Positions 19,599 to 27,320 of a stretch of 64,000 bases of DNA are shown piece by piece. Both the position numbers and the translations under genes were made by a program. The number at the start of each line of letters is the position of its first letter. Position 1 is the stretch's first letter. The notes beneath the pieces are model-generated. The model searched no databases and was not told where the DNA came from. It was given only the letters and a program-made list of their open reading frames with translations. This stretch comes from Nocardia fluminea (GTDB lineage: Bacteria; Actinomycetota; Actinomycetes; Mycobacteriales; Mycobacteriaceae): positions 186,001 through 250,000 of the forward strand of contig NZ_PJMW01000002.1 in assembly GCF_002846365.1 (NCBI RefSeq), read 5' to 3'.

Positions 19599-20246
19599 TC
19601 ATGCGGCTTTGCGGGTGGACGGAATGGTCTTGAATCCGGCCATAGATTCGAACGGGACCACCACCGGGTCAGCCAAGCTGTCGAAGCGCCGGAACGTGAT
19701 CTCGACCAGGCCAGGGCCGACGAGGGCGACTTTGGCCTTTTGGGCGCCGAAGCCGTGGGCGAAGTGGTCGGCGCGATGGATCCAGGTGTCGGGGCAGTGG
19801 CCGGGCAGCATCCGGGCACGGACCGTGTCGAGGGATTCGCCGATCTGCACCGAGACAAGCCGCGGGATCAAGGTCCGGTCGCCGTCACGGGTGGACAGGC
19901 CGCAGGCGGTGGTCATGGTGGTCCAGCGACGGCGGTAGCGGAACCAGGTCAGGAACCGGGACCGAACACGGCCGGTGAACCAGCGCTCGAAGGTCTGCGG
20001 GCTCAACACTCGCCACAGCACCATCCCCGCGACAGCCCCACCAGCCACCCCGATCCCGAACGGCCAGCCGAAGTACCAACCTGCGGCGACAGAAAGGCCG
20101 GCGGGCACTGAGACCATCGGGAACAGCAGCGCCCACCAAGCCAGGGTGAACACCGACAGCAGCAGTCGACCAGCCGCAGTGAGTACAGCGTCGAGGACTT
20201 CGCCCGCCGGGTCATGCACGGTTGTCGTGATAGTGGTGGTGTTCAT
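19599..20246 (-). CDS. AICE membrane-associated protein, unknown function
   Basis: A 215-aa protein. Two or three hydrophobic segments occupy residues ~25-85 (TLAWWALLFPMVSVPAGLSV, then GIGVAGGAVAGMVLW). A basic cytoplasmic C-terminal domain of ~125 residues follows. Its ATG overlaps the stop of the upstream 58-aa gene (ATGA at 20243-20246). Its place in the transfer operon suggests a role at the mating pore or with TraB. I do not recognise a named family. Confidence 0.6.
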   Translation of the reverse strand: MNTTTITTTVHDPAGEVLDAVLTAAGRLLLSVFTLAWWALLFPMVSVPAGLSVAAGWYFGWPFGIGVAGGAVAGMVLWRVLSPQTFERWFTGRVRSRFLTWFRYRRRWTTMTTACGLSTRDGDRTLIPRLVSVQIGESLDTVRARMLPGHCPDTWIHRADHFAHGFGAQKAKVALVGPGLVEITFRRFDSLADPVVVPFESMAGFKTIPSTRKAA

Positions 20247-20419
20247 CGGTGGGCCTCCGGATCGAGGTCGGACACAGGGAACAGCGGCAGTTGCCCCGGC
20301 GTGGGATCGGTCGGCAAAGTGACGACCTTCTTGCGACGCTTGCGGGTCTTCGCGGCAGCAGCAGCCACCATCGGGTTCGGTTGTCTGCGAACGGTTTCGG
20401 GTGTTTCGCTGGTGTTCAT
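20243..20419 (-). CDS. 58-aa basic protein with a QLPLF clamp-binding-like motif
   Basis: A small protein with a strongly basic middle (KTRKRRKK, residues 24-31) and the pentapeptide QLPLF at residues 43-47. That motif fits the bacterial sliding-clamp (DnaN) binding consensus QL[S/D]LF except at the third position. Both ends overlap neighbours by ATGA, so it is firmly inside the operon. A link between the element's replication or transfer machinery and the host clamp is an inference from the motif. Confidence 0.65.
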   Translation of the reverse strand: MNTSETPETVRRQPNPMVAAAAAKTRKRRKKVVTLPTDPTPGQLPLFPVSDLDPEAHR

Positions 20420-21093
20420 GCCGCCTCCAGGCCGGTGGTGTTGTCGAGGTGGTCGAGCAGGTGCAGCCCGAGATGGTGGGTGTAGGCGGGTGGGATGGCT
20501 TGGGCCAGTTCGGAACCGGTCATCCAGTCGATGCCCATGCACGCCGGACCGAGCCAGGACCCGACATCGCCGGTGATCGAGATGTTCATGCCGGCGTCGA
20601 AGTCGCGGCGACGTTTCTTGGTCGAGGTCCGGGCGGTATGGGCCGGATGCCACGGCACCGCGGGCAACCACGGGATGCGGGTGTCGATGGCGAATTTGCG
20701 GTGTCGGTAGGTCCGTAGCCCGAACATCGACCCACACAGCACCGCGTCAGCGCGCATGTCGGCACCCATCACGTTCTCGACCACCCACGGGACCGGTTGT
20801 GCGGCGAGCTGGTCCAAGGTCGCGCCGAGCAGCCACCCCGACCCGTTGACCCCGGCACGCGAGGACAGCGGGGTGTGATCGTGGCAGGGCGGAGACGCGG
20901 CGATAGCGTCGAACTCGTGGCCGTGAGCGGTCAGGAATTCCAGCGCGTCGCCCTGGTGGAAGGTGAACGGGTACCGCGGTTGCGGGTCGATATCCACGCC
21001 GGTCACGTCGAAGCCCGCGCGGTGGTAGCCCATGGAAGCGCCACCGGCCTTGCAGTACAGGTCCAGCAGGCGGGGGCGAGATGGGCTGTTCAT
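20416..21093 (-). CDS. C5-cytosine DNA methyltransferase-like protein
   Basis: A 225-aa protein. It has a SAM-binding motif I (LDLYCKAGGASMGYHRAGF), the motif-II acidic region VDIDPQPR, a catalytic-loop-like SPPCHDHT and a motif-VI-like VVENVMGA. It lacks a full target-recognition domain, being short compared with ~350 aa for typical C5 enzymes. It sits in the transfer operon with ATGA overlaps on both sides. It may protect the element from restriction on entry into a new cell. Target sequence and activity are unknown. Confidence 0.72.
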   Translation of the reverse strand: MNSPSRPRLLDLYCKAGGASMGYHRAGFDVTGVDIDPQPRYPFTFHQGDALEFLTAHGHEFDAIAASPPCHDHTPLSSRAGVNGSGWLLGATLDQLAAQPVPWVVENVMGADMRADAVLCGSMFGLRTYRHRKFAIDTRIPWLPAVPWHPAHTARTSTKKRRRDFDAGMNISITGDVGSWLGPACMGIDWMTGSELAQAIPPAYTHHLGLHLLDHLDNTTGLEAA

Positions 21094-21284
21094 GCCGCGT
21101 CGTCCCAACCGGCGATGTCGTCGTAGTCGTTCCATGCCGGCGCGGTCCCGGTCTCGGCGAGCATGGTCACGGCCACGGCGATCGGGTCCAGGCCACGAGC
21201 TTCGGAGCGGCACCGGCTACGGGCGGCGAAGTCGATCACGTCAGCGAGACCGTTGTCGGTGCGGGTGGTGTTCTTGCGTGCCAT
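21090..21284 (-). CDS. 64-aa AICE protein, unknown function
   Basis: A short acidic-ended protein. Its stop overlaps the methyltransferase start, and its ATG has a strong ribosome site (AGGAGAAC). No recognised domain. It is supported by its operon position and overlaps. Confidence 0.6.
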   Translation of the reverse strand: MARKNTTRTDNGLADVIDFAARSRCRSEARGLDPIAVAVTMLAETGTAPAWNDYDDIAGWDDAA

Positions 21285-21286
21285 GG

Positions 21287-21607
21287 TCAGTTCTCCTGGG
21301 TGAGTTCGGATTTGGTGATGCCGCAGGTGTTGCAGGCGGCTTCGGCGGCCGACGCGGGCCAGATCGCCTGTTGCCAGGTCGGCGGCCAGCGGTGCCCATT
21401 GGTTTCGCATTCAGCGGTGGCGGCGCAGGCGTCGCAGGTGATCCGGTCGCCGTCGTAGGTCCAGCCGCCGAGCTTCACGCCGAGGAACGAGACGGCTTGG
21501 TTGGTGGAGTCGAAGCAGATCGATTCGCCATCGGCGTCGGTGAGGACGTCTCCGCAGGTGTCGCAGTAGATGACGACATGGGATTCGGTGATCAGGCCGC
21601 GTTTCAT
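21287..21607 (-). CDS. 106-aa protein with three CxxC pairs
   Basis: CxxC pairs at residues 15/18, 58/61 and 92/95 indicate zinc-ribbon folding. The ATG at 21607 overlaps the tra stop (ATGA). A possible upstream start at 21616 would add three residues. The role is unknown; it lies directly downstream of the translocase gene. Confidence 0.65.
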   Translation of the reverse strand: MKRGLITESHVVIYCDTCGDVLTDADGESICFDSTNQAVSFLGVKLGGWTYDGDRITCDACAATAECETNGHRWPPTWQQAIWPASAAEAACNTCGITKSELTQEN

Positions 21608-22914
21608 GCCGCCCACCCCTGCTCGTCGTCTTCGCCGGGGATGTGGTCCGGGTCGAAGGTGGACGGGTCGAAATCGTCCTCAGCACCGGCCGAGGTGACC
21701 GCGGGGACCGGGGCGTAGGCGTCCACGATGGCGTCGGCCTGGTCGTCATCGATCCAGTACGCGCGGACCCGAACGAACTCGGTGGTGCCGTCTTCACCGA
21801 CGTAGCCGACACCGGGAGTGGTGTCAGGGATCTCGTGGCACAACGCACCGCGGTCCTTGGAACCCTGACCGTGAACCATCGAGGTCTGTGTCGGTTCATC
21901 CAGGCGCAGACCGATCCGCACCGGGAACAGTTGCCGGAACGGCATCGTCTCCTTCGACGGGTCCTGCAACGCGGCAATCACCGAAACACCGACCGCGCGA
22001 CCCTGCGAGAGCAACAGGCCCAGAAGCCGTTCGAACTCGGTGCGCTGCTCACGAGAGGCATACGCCGACAGGGCCGCAGCCTCGTCGATGATGATCAGGA
22101 TCAGCGGGGCATCGGTGGTCGGAACATGCTTGCGGACACCCGCCGAACGCAACGCCGAAGCACGGTTCTCCATCACCTGCACGGCCTCGGTGAGCATGGC
22201 CAGAATGCCGTCAGCGGTCCACTGGAACCGCACCCACAGCTTCTCCCCGCGCCCGAATTCCATGCCGCCCTTGGGGTCTGCCATCCAGATGTCGACGAAT
22301 CCGGCTTTGATCGCCGGACCGAGACCGCGGATGATCGACCACAGCACCGAGCCTTTGCCCGAACCGGTCGCACCGGCGAGCAGGATGTGGGCGTAGAGCA
22401 CGCGCAACAGCCACAGCCGACCGTCTTCCCGGATACCGGTTTCGACCGCTTCCAGGTCCACCCCGGTCGACTCCACACTCGGCGCGGCGACCGAGGCGGC
22501 GAGGGTGTCGAAGGTCCGCAGTTCCACCCGCAGGAACCCCGGCGAGGTCTGGGAGACTAGGACTTTCGGAACGCCGAGGTACTGCGCCAGGGCATCGGTG
22601 GTCTCGTCGTTGGTCCAGTCCGACAGTTTCTGCCCGCCGACCATCTGGACATCGATCACGGCTCCGGACTCGATCAGTTCCGCCGACAGCACGTTCGGCC
22701 AGTTCCCCTCCGAGCCCAGGCCCAGCACCGGCCACATCATCGACAGGTGGCGGGCATCGGTGAGGATCAGGGCGGCGGTGCGCAATTCGGCCGGCACTCC
22801 GGCGAGGGGGTCGACCTGCTGGCCGGGGTAGATGACGCCGTCGAGGTGACGCCACCACAGCAACACACCAGCGGCAAGGACTGCCGAGAGCGCGACAATG
22901 GTCGTGACCATCAC
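21604..22914 (-). CDS. traSA: TraB/FtsK-SpoIIIE-type DNA translocase of the AICE
   Basis: A 436-aa transfer protein. One membrane segment at residues ~5-21 is followed by a cytoplasmic ATPase. Walker A is GATGSGKG near residues 181-188 and Walker B reads LILIIIDEAA. AICE translocases of this class move double-stranded DNA between hyphae or cells as a hexameric ring. It overlaps its upstream and downstream genes by ATGA. Confidence 0.9.
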   Translation of the reverse strand: MMVTTIVALSAVLAAGVLLWWRHLDGVIYPGQQVDPLAGVPAELRTAALILTDARHLSMMWPVLGLGSEGNWPNVLSAELIESGAVIDVQMVGGQKLSDWTNDETTDALAQYLGVPKVLVSQTSPGFLRVELRTFDTLAASVAAPSVESTGVDLEAVETGIREDGRLWLLRVLYAHILLAGATGSGKGSVLWSIIRGLGPAIKAGFVDIWMADPKGGMEFGRGEKLWVRFQWTADGILAMLTEAVQVMENRASALRSAGVRKHVPTTDAPLILIIIDEAAALSAYASREQRTEFERLLGLLLSQGRAVGVSVIAALQDPSKETMPFRQLFPVRIGLRLDEPTQTSMVHGQGSKDRGALCHEIPDTTPGVGYVGEDGTTEFVRVRAYWIDDDQADAIVDAYAPVPAVTSAGAEDDFDPSTFDPDHIPGEDDEQGWAA

Positions 22915-23132
22915 GCCACCGTCTTCAACGTCGCGGCGTAGAGGTCGAGCGCGGCCGGGATCTTCTCCGCGACCTCAGCGGCATCGACCGGCGTCAGATA
23001 CAGCCTGACGTCACCGATCTCGACCATGACCATGCCAACGAAGTCGACATACCTCACATCGAGCGGACGCCCGTAGGTCGCGCCAGTAGTCGACAGATAC
23101 GAACGATCAGGCGTGAACGAGTTGTCAGACAT
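22911..23132 (-). CDS. 73-aa AICE protein, unknown function
   Basis: A small protein without a recognised motif. It lies between the DUF2637 gene and tra, with a stop overlapping the tra start (ATGA). Predicted as a mixed alpha/beta domain. Confidence 0.6.
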   Translation of the reverse strand: MSDNSFTPDRSYLSTTGATYGRPLDVRYVDFVGMVMVEIGDVRLYLTPVDAAEVAEKIPAALDLYAATLKTVA

Positions 23133-23133
23133 T

Positions 23134-23736
23134 TCAGTTGCCCCCTGTAGGGATCGGGACCGCGACAGGCAGCAACGGAGCCACCGGACGCGGAGGAGAG
23201 TGGAAGGTCTGCACCGGCGCAGAAGCCGGGGCGGGAGTCGAAGCCGTGACCATCGGCGCCAGGTTCGGCGCGTCGGTGTCAGCGGTCGTTACGGGTGCGG
23301 TCTCGACCACGGCGGGAGCCGAATCGCGTTGTGCCGCACGTCGAAGCAGGACCAAGCCATGTGTGTCGATCAGCAGGGCCAGTGGAGGAATCGCGGCCAG
23401 CAGGGCACCGCCCCAGCTGTGGCCGGTCAGGTAGGCGTGTACCGAGTTGCTCGATACCGAGACCGCGGCCCCGCCCACGAGAATCCAGGAGAACCATTTG
23501 TGTTCAGCGGATTTCGGTGGCAGGGCGATCACGGCCATGGTGGCCTGGATGATGGTGCCGTCCACGATCACCGGGAACAGCCACGCCAACCCGGGTGGGG
23601 TGCCGCCCATGATCGCGAGGTCTTGCAACGCCGCGAACGACAACACGAACGCGGCAGCACCGATGCCGATGAGGACGAGGACGGCGGACCAGCGAGCCCA
23701 CCGCATTCCCGAGGACTGCTGATCCGCCGTGTCCAT
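23134..23736 (-). CDS. DUF2637 membrane protein (SpdB-like)
   Basis: A 200-aa protein with four hydrophobic segments in the first ~135 residues (AVLVLIGIGAAAFVLSF; LAWLFPVIVDGTIIQATMAVIAL; SWILVGGAAVSVSSN; ALLAAIPPLALLIDTHG). The phrase FPVIVDG is typical of the DUF2637 family found in actinobacterial conjugative elements. The C-terminal ~65 residues are alanine/proline-rich and disordered. It probably belongs to the transfer or intramycelial spread functions. Confidence 0.8.
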   Translation of the reverse strand: MDTADQQSSGMRWARWSAVLVLIGIGAAAFVLSFAALQDLAIMGGTPPGLAWLFPVIVDGTIIQATMAVIALPPKSAEHKWFSWILVGGAAVSVSSNSVHAYLTGHSWGGALLAAIPPLALLIDTHGLVLLRRAAQRDSAPAVVETAPVTTADTDAPNLAPMVTASTPAPASAPVQTFHSPPRPVAPLLPVAVPIPTGGN

Positions 23737-23738
23737 CG

Positions 23739-24014
23739 CTACGCCGCCTCAGCCTTGGCTTTGGCCTGCGCTTTGGTGAACTGATCCTCGGCGTCGTGGG
23801 TCATGACCAGGTCTGGCAGCGACTCGGCCAGCTGGCGGACGAGGTCCATGTCCAGGAACACGGTCGCGGTCGGTGCCCCGTCGCTGTCGCGCAGGCTCAG
23901 GCGCACGCTGGCGGGGACCACGCGGATGACTTCGTGGGGTGTCGCCGGAACGTAGTCGGCCTGGACGGTGGCGATCTCGCCGGAGTTCATGTGGATGTAG
24001 GACATGGCGATCAC
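23739..24014 (-). CDS. 91-aa AICE protein, unknown function
   Basis: A GTG at 24014 overlaps the stop of the upstream Pra-like gene (GTGA); an ATG at 24005 is an alternative. The C-terminus is an Ala/Lys repeat (KAQAKAKAEAA). The central part is a short beta-rich domain. Distantly similar in pattern to the 73-aa neighbour (short strands followed by a helix), but no family is recognised. Confidence 0.6.
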   Translation of the reverse strand: MIAMSYIHMNSGEIATVQADYVPATPHEVIRVVPASVRLSLRDSDGAPTATVFLDMDLVRQLAESLPDLVMTHDAEDQFTKAQAKAKAEAA

Positions 24015-24451
24015 GCGGCCTTGTCTGCGGCGCGGTTGTTGACCCTGGCACCGGAGTTGTCGCCCTTGATCCCGGTCGCACGAATCAGGAAGCCGATCGA
24101 CTTGAACTGTCCGTTACCGACCACGCGGGGCTTGAGCATCAGCCCGTCCAGCTCGATCGGACGCAGGCCCTCCATGACCTCGTCCTCCGAAGGAACCGGC
24201 ATCACGTCAGCGACGAAGGTGATGTCGAAGCCGGTCTGGTTCGCCCGGCCGCCGGCCCGGTCCATGATCGTGGCCTTCCACAGCCGCTTACCCGAGCCGT
24301 TGCCCTCCCGGTCGAAGTCCAGGGACTGACGCTTGGGCGCGTTGCGGTCCTCGCTGAACTCGGTCTGGGCCTCGATGTCGCCGAGCAGCAGAACGCCCTT
24401 CGGAAAGACGGAACGGAAGTCGGTCGGGATCCACATGTCCTTGAGTGCCAT
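24011..24451 (-). CDS. pra: Pra-like activator of AICE replication, integration and excision
   Basis: A 146-aa protein. Its pattern FRSVFPKGVLLLGDIEA ... ATIMDRAG ... PIELDGLMLKPRVV ... IGFLIRATGIKG resembles the Pra family that activates excision and replication in pSAM2. The ATG at 24451 follows AGGAG by 9 bases. It is the first gene of the long leftward operon, opposite the divergent GntR gene. That is the expected place for the switch that the KorSA-type repressor controls. The call is by remembered family pattern only. Confidence 0.6.
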   Translation of the reverse strand: MALKDMWIPTDFRSVFPKGVLLLGDIEAQTEFSEDRNAPKRQSLDFDREGNGSGKRLWKATIMDRAGGRANQTGFDITFVADVMPVPSEDEVMEGLRPIELDGLMLKPRVVGNGQFKSIGFLIRATGIKGDNSGARVNNRAADKAA

Positions 24452-24512
24452 AAGAACCAGCTCCTGTGTGTTGGTGGCGAACCTGATTTGTTCGTTCGCG
24501 ATGCACCAACGG

Positions 24513-24633
24513 TAGCAACTGTACTTCCGTAAGCACAAGTGTTTTCGTGAGGCAATTCACAGCTACTCCCGCCATGGCCTTCTTCCCAGGTCAGAAGGTC
24601 AGTGCCAGCTGATACCCTCGCGATAGCAACTGT
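24513..24633. promoter_or_regulatory. divergent control region with repeated TAGCAACTGT
   Basis: The decamer TAGCAACTGT occurs at 24513-24522, 62 bp before the Pra-like start. It recurs at 24624-24633, 18 bp before the GntR start, in the same orientation. Two matching sites flanking divergent genes are good candidates for autorepression by the GntR protein and repression of the transfer operon. Confidence 0.45.
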
Positions 24634-24650
24634 GACCAAAGGAGTTATCT

Positions 24651-25502
24651 GTGCCCGCGAGCGATCCCAAACCCAGTGCACCGGCCCGGATCGCGCAGGC
24701 CATCCGCAACGACATCGAGGCGGGTCGGCTACGTGACGGCCAGCGCCTCCCGTCGACTCGGGAGCTCGCGAAGGAATGGCAGGCAAGCCCCCGCACGATC
24801 ACCGAGGCGATGGAGATCCTCGCCAAGGAGGGTTACGTCGAATCGCAAGACCGATCCGGCCGCATCGTGACGACACCGACGGCGGTCACTTTCGCGCTGT
24901 CATCGCCACTTCGCCCGCTCCGTCCTCGCATCGTCTACGTCGGAGGCTTTCCGGGGTCAGGCAAAAGCGAGTTCGCTCGGACGCTGGCACGTGCTACGAA
25001 CTGGGCGATTCTCGACAAAGACACAATCGCTCGACCGCTGATCGAACCCGCCCTCGAAGACCTGGGGCACAGCGTCAACGACCGCGAATCGGACACCTAC
25101 TTCGACCGCCTTCGCCCACGCGAATACGAGGCACTCGAAGGCGTGATCAACGACAACATCGCCGTCGGGACATCTGTAATCGCTACTGCTCCTTACATCA
25201 AGGAGTTCACCAGCCGAGCGTGGCTCGACCAGGTGACCGCCCGCGGTGAGACCTACGACGCTGACTGCACGTTTGTCTGGGTCCGCTGCTCCATCGACAC
25301 GATGCTGATGTACCTCAAGCGGCGCGGAGCCGGACGCGACAACGGCAAGCTGGCCGATTGGGATGCCTACAGCGCCGGGCTGGACATGGACTTTCGGCCC
25401 GAGGTCGAGCATGTCGTGATCGACAACGACCCGGACAGCCCGCCGCTGCGGACCCAGGCTCAGCAACTCATCGAGTCGTTTCGGCGGGACTCAGGGCAGT
25501 GA
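24651..25502 (+). CDS. GntR-type regulator fused to a P-loop kinase domain (KorSA position)
   Basis: A 283-aa protein. Residues ~10-75 are a GntR winged helix (IEAGRLRDGQRLPSTRELA ... SPRTITEAMEILAKEGYVES). Residues ~92-283 are a P-loop kinase, with Walker A GGFPGSGKS at 98-106 and an Asp-rich DKDTIARPLIEP following. The kinase part looks like the zeta-toxin/nucleotide-kinase group. The GTG at 24651 follows AAAGGAG by 6 bases. In AICEs a GntR repressor stands here; the fused kinase replaces the usual effector domain, so it may sense or phosphorylate a small molecule. Confidence 0.78.
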   Translation: MPASDPKPSAPARIAQAIRNDIEAGRLRDGQRLPSTRELAKEWQASPRTITEAMEILAKEGYVESQDRSGRIVTTPTAVTFALSSPLRPLRPRIVYVGGFPGSGKSEFARTLARATNWAILDKDTIARPLIEPALEDLGHSVNDRESDTYFDRLRPREYEALEGVINDNIAVGTSVIATAPYIKEFTSRAWLDQVTARGETYDADCTFVWVRCSIDTMLMYLKRRGAGRDNGKLADWDAYSAGLDMDFRPEVEHVVIDNDPDSPPLRTQAQQLIESFRRDSGQ

Positions 25503-26023
25503 GTTCGGGGCTCATCCTCTACGGCGCGCCGGCAACTGGCAAAGACACTGTTACACGTGCACTTTCGCGCATAGATGCTCGCTACCGCCTGTTCGAGCGT
25601 TTGAAGTCCGGGCCCGGCCGGACATCGGGATATCGCATGACCGATAGCGCCGAGATCGACAGACTTGGGGACGCTGGCCTACTGATCTGGGTCAACGCGA
25701 GGTACGACGCGCGATATGCCATCGATCGCCCCGGTCTGGACGAATTGATTGCCCCGGATGTCATTCCTGTCATTCACGCGGGTCAGCCGGAGGTCATCGA
25801 CGCTGTCCGGAACGCCAGGCCAGATGTCCAGTGGACCGTCGTTCAGCTGCGATGCGACGCAGACACAGCGCAGGCCCGCATCATCGCCCGAGACACCGGC
25901 GACGTTGCCGAGCGAATTGCCACTGGCCAGGCAACCCCAACGATCAACGCGGACATCACAATCGACACCGATTCCGTCGAGCCCGACGAGGCCGCACAGA
26001 CCATCCTCTTCCGGCAAGGGTGA
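25499..26023 (+). CDS. small P-loop kinase coupled to the GntR-kinase gene
   Basis: A 174-aa protein if started at the GTG at 25499, which overlaps the previous stop (GTGA). Walker A GAPATGKDT lies at residues 9-17, with a guanylate/phosphonate-kinase-like pattern after it (FERLKSGPGRTSGYRM; DADTAQARIIARD). The coupling suggests a functional pair with the upstream regulator-kinase. Substrate unknown. The open frame extends upstream inside the GntR gene but without a sensible start. Confidence 0.7.
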   Translation: MSSGLILYGAPATGKDTVTRALSRIDARYRLFERLKSGPGRTSGYRMTDSAEIDRLGDAGLLIWVNARYDARYAIDRPGLDELIAPDVIPVIHAGQPEVIDAVRNARPDVQWTVVQLRCDADTAQARIIARDTGDVAERIATGQATPTINADITIDTDSVEPDEAAQTILFRQG

Positions 26024-26394
26024 GCGCCCGTCACTTTGACGGAGTGGTTGCTGAATTTCGCTATATAGAGTCAAGGCGCCTGCGGCGGCGCGTGCGCGCC
26101 GCCGCCGCGCGTACGACGCGCAGCGGGCTTGCTCGTACCTCACCGCCCGGCGCGTCGGCACGTCGGCGACGAGCACGCGCATACCGAAGGCGACTATTCC
26201 TCTCTGGCTCAGTTCTTCTGTCAACCGAACAGAGCTGGGCACGACACCAGCCGTCCCCGACCGACCTCCCGCAATCGACGACGAATCCGCCGGCACTCTG
26301 CCCGGTCGACCGGTTGTGGTCCCGGCCCGGATGGACGAAGCCGACGACGAATCGGTGCCTTGCGTGGCGGGCCGAAACCCCCTCGGGCGAGTCA
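26024..26394. other. gene-free stretch with a strong GC hairpin (26082-26105)
   Basis: After the kinase gene there is an AT-rich ctatatagagt tract. It is followed by a perfect 11-bp stem, gcggcggcgcg-tg-cgcgccgccgc. This could terminate the kinase transcript or serve as a structured origin (oriT/ssi) for the element. The rest of the stretch shows no supported gene. Confidence 0.4.
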
Positions 26395-26660
26395 GAAGCC
26401 ACGGGCCGCTTGTGCAGGTCCGGTCCGCAGTCGAGGTACCAGGCACCGGGCATGTCCCCACGTAGGGCGGGGTTCGGAGGGCCATTCGTGGTCGGGGTCC
26501 ACTGCGCGGCCGGGACCGTGGTACCTCATCGGGTTGCGTGTGTGGGTCTACTCACCACCGTGCTCGGGGAGTTCCTGCAGTGGTCGCCCAGGCACCTTCC
26601 TGCTGTGGCGGTCTGATCGATCCAGGGCTAGCACGGCTGCGGTGGGCATCAAGGGCGCCT
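26395..26660 (-). pseudogene. decayed inverted copy of the 77-aa CxxC gene
   Basis: On the minus strand this region matches the intact gene at 26761-26994. Shared blocks include the upstream agcaggaagg box, ctgca-gaactccc, ccgaccacgaatggcc, and the stretch coding MPGAWYLD. The downstream cgcccgagggggtttcggccc also matches. The reading frame is broken by changes before the MPGAWYL block. The two copies are head to head around ~26677, each with a similar upstream sequence. Confidence 0.6.
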
Positions 26661-26760
26661 ACGGCGTCACTACGTGATTGCTGAAGCAACCCTTGACACC
26701 CACCACAGCCGTGCTCAAGACGCCCTCAATCAGACCACCCCAGCAGGAAGGCACCCCATC

Positions 26761-26994
26761 ATGAGCTACGCACTGCACGAACTCCCAGACCTCTCCAGCC
26801 TCGGCGGCGAGTGGACCACCGTCACCGTCGCCGACTGCGCCTTTGGTACCCCGGTCCAGGTCGGCCGGGCGATGTTCCCCGACCACGAATGGCCCTTCGA
26901 ACCCCGCAACTGCCGCTGCTGGGACATGCCCGGTGCCTGGTACCTCGACGGCTACGTCCTGATCTGCCTGGGCTGCGGCGTCGACGGCACCTAA
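26761..26994 (+). CDS. 77-aa small cysteine-containing protein, unknown function
   Basis: A short acidic protein ending in a probable zinc-binding pair: CRCWDMPGAWYLDGYVLICL, then GCGVDGT. It starts at an ATG preceded by AGGAAGG. A hairpin (cgagggggcttcggcccctc) follows directly. A broken head-to-head copy lies on its left, which shows that the gene unit has been duplicated. No known family is recognised. Confidence 0.55.
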   Translation: MSYALHELPDLSSLGGEWTTVTVADCAFGTPVQVGRAMFPDHEWPFEPRNCRCWDMPGAWYLDGYVLICLGCGVDGT

Positions 26995-27060
26995 CCCGCC
27001 CGAGGGGGCTTCGGCCCCTCTCTTCCTGTACCGGAGTCACCTTGCTCGCTCTCGTCGCTG

Positions 27061-27163
27061 AATGGAATCCGCGGTGAGGGTGTAGTACCGCACCGAGCGG
27101 CCCCGCTCTGCGTTGTCCTGCATTGTGACCCCGCGCCGTCACACGTCGATGACGCCGATGGCG
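27061..27163 (+). repeat. direct repeat A, copy 1
   Basis: This ~100-bp block has an imperfect match at 29763-29880 in the same orientation: gaatggaatccgcggt..., cctgcattgtgaccccgcgcc..., gcgccgatggcg. Together the two copies bracket the tRNA cluster and the restriction-modification genes. Confidence 0.55.
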
Positions 27164-27174
27164 CGCGTAAAGAC

Positions 27175-27213
27175 CAAAAAATCCCACCTACCAAGATGTT
27201 TGGCAGGTGGGAC
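27175..27213 (-). terminator. intrinsic terminator of the tRNA cluster
   Basis: On the minus strand, after tRNA-Phe, cccacctgcca pairs with tggtaggtggg and is followed by six T. It is a classic rho-independent terminator ending the Glu-Asp-Phe transcript. Confidence 0.85.
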
Positions 27214-27217
27214 ACTG

Positions 27218-27291
27218 TGGCCAGAGCCGGGATCGAACCGGCGACCTACCGCTTTTCAGGCGGTCGCTCGTACCAACTGAGCTACCTGGCC
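27218..27291 (-). tRNA. tRNA-Phe (anticodon GAA)
   Basis: A 74-nt cloverleaf: acceptor GGCCAGG pairs with TCTGGCC (one G-U), the anticodon loop is CTGAAAA, and the T-arm is GGTTCGATCC-like. CCA is not encoded. It is the last of three tRNAs on the minus strand. Confidence 0.95.
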
Positions 27292-27320
27292 GAAAGTACC
27301 GGATTGCTCTGGTACTACTG

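Noticed and set aside
26061..26485. Protein-coding frames on the minus strand between the kinase gene and the CxxC gene
   Set aside because: They cover the decayed inverted copy; only the MPGAWYLD stretch resembles the intact protein, and the rest is out of frame.
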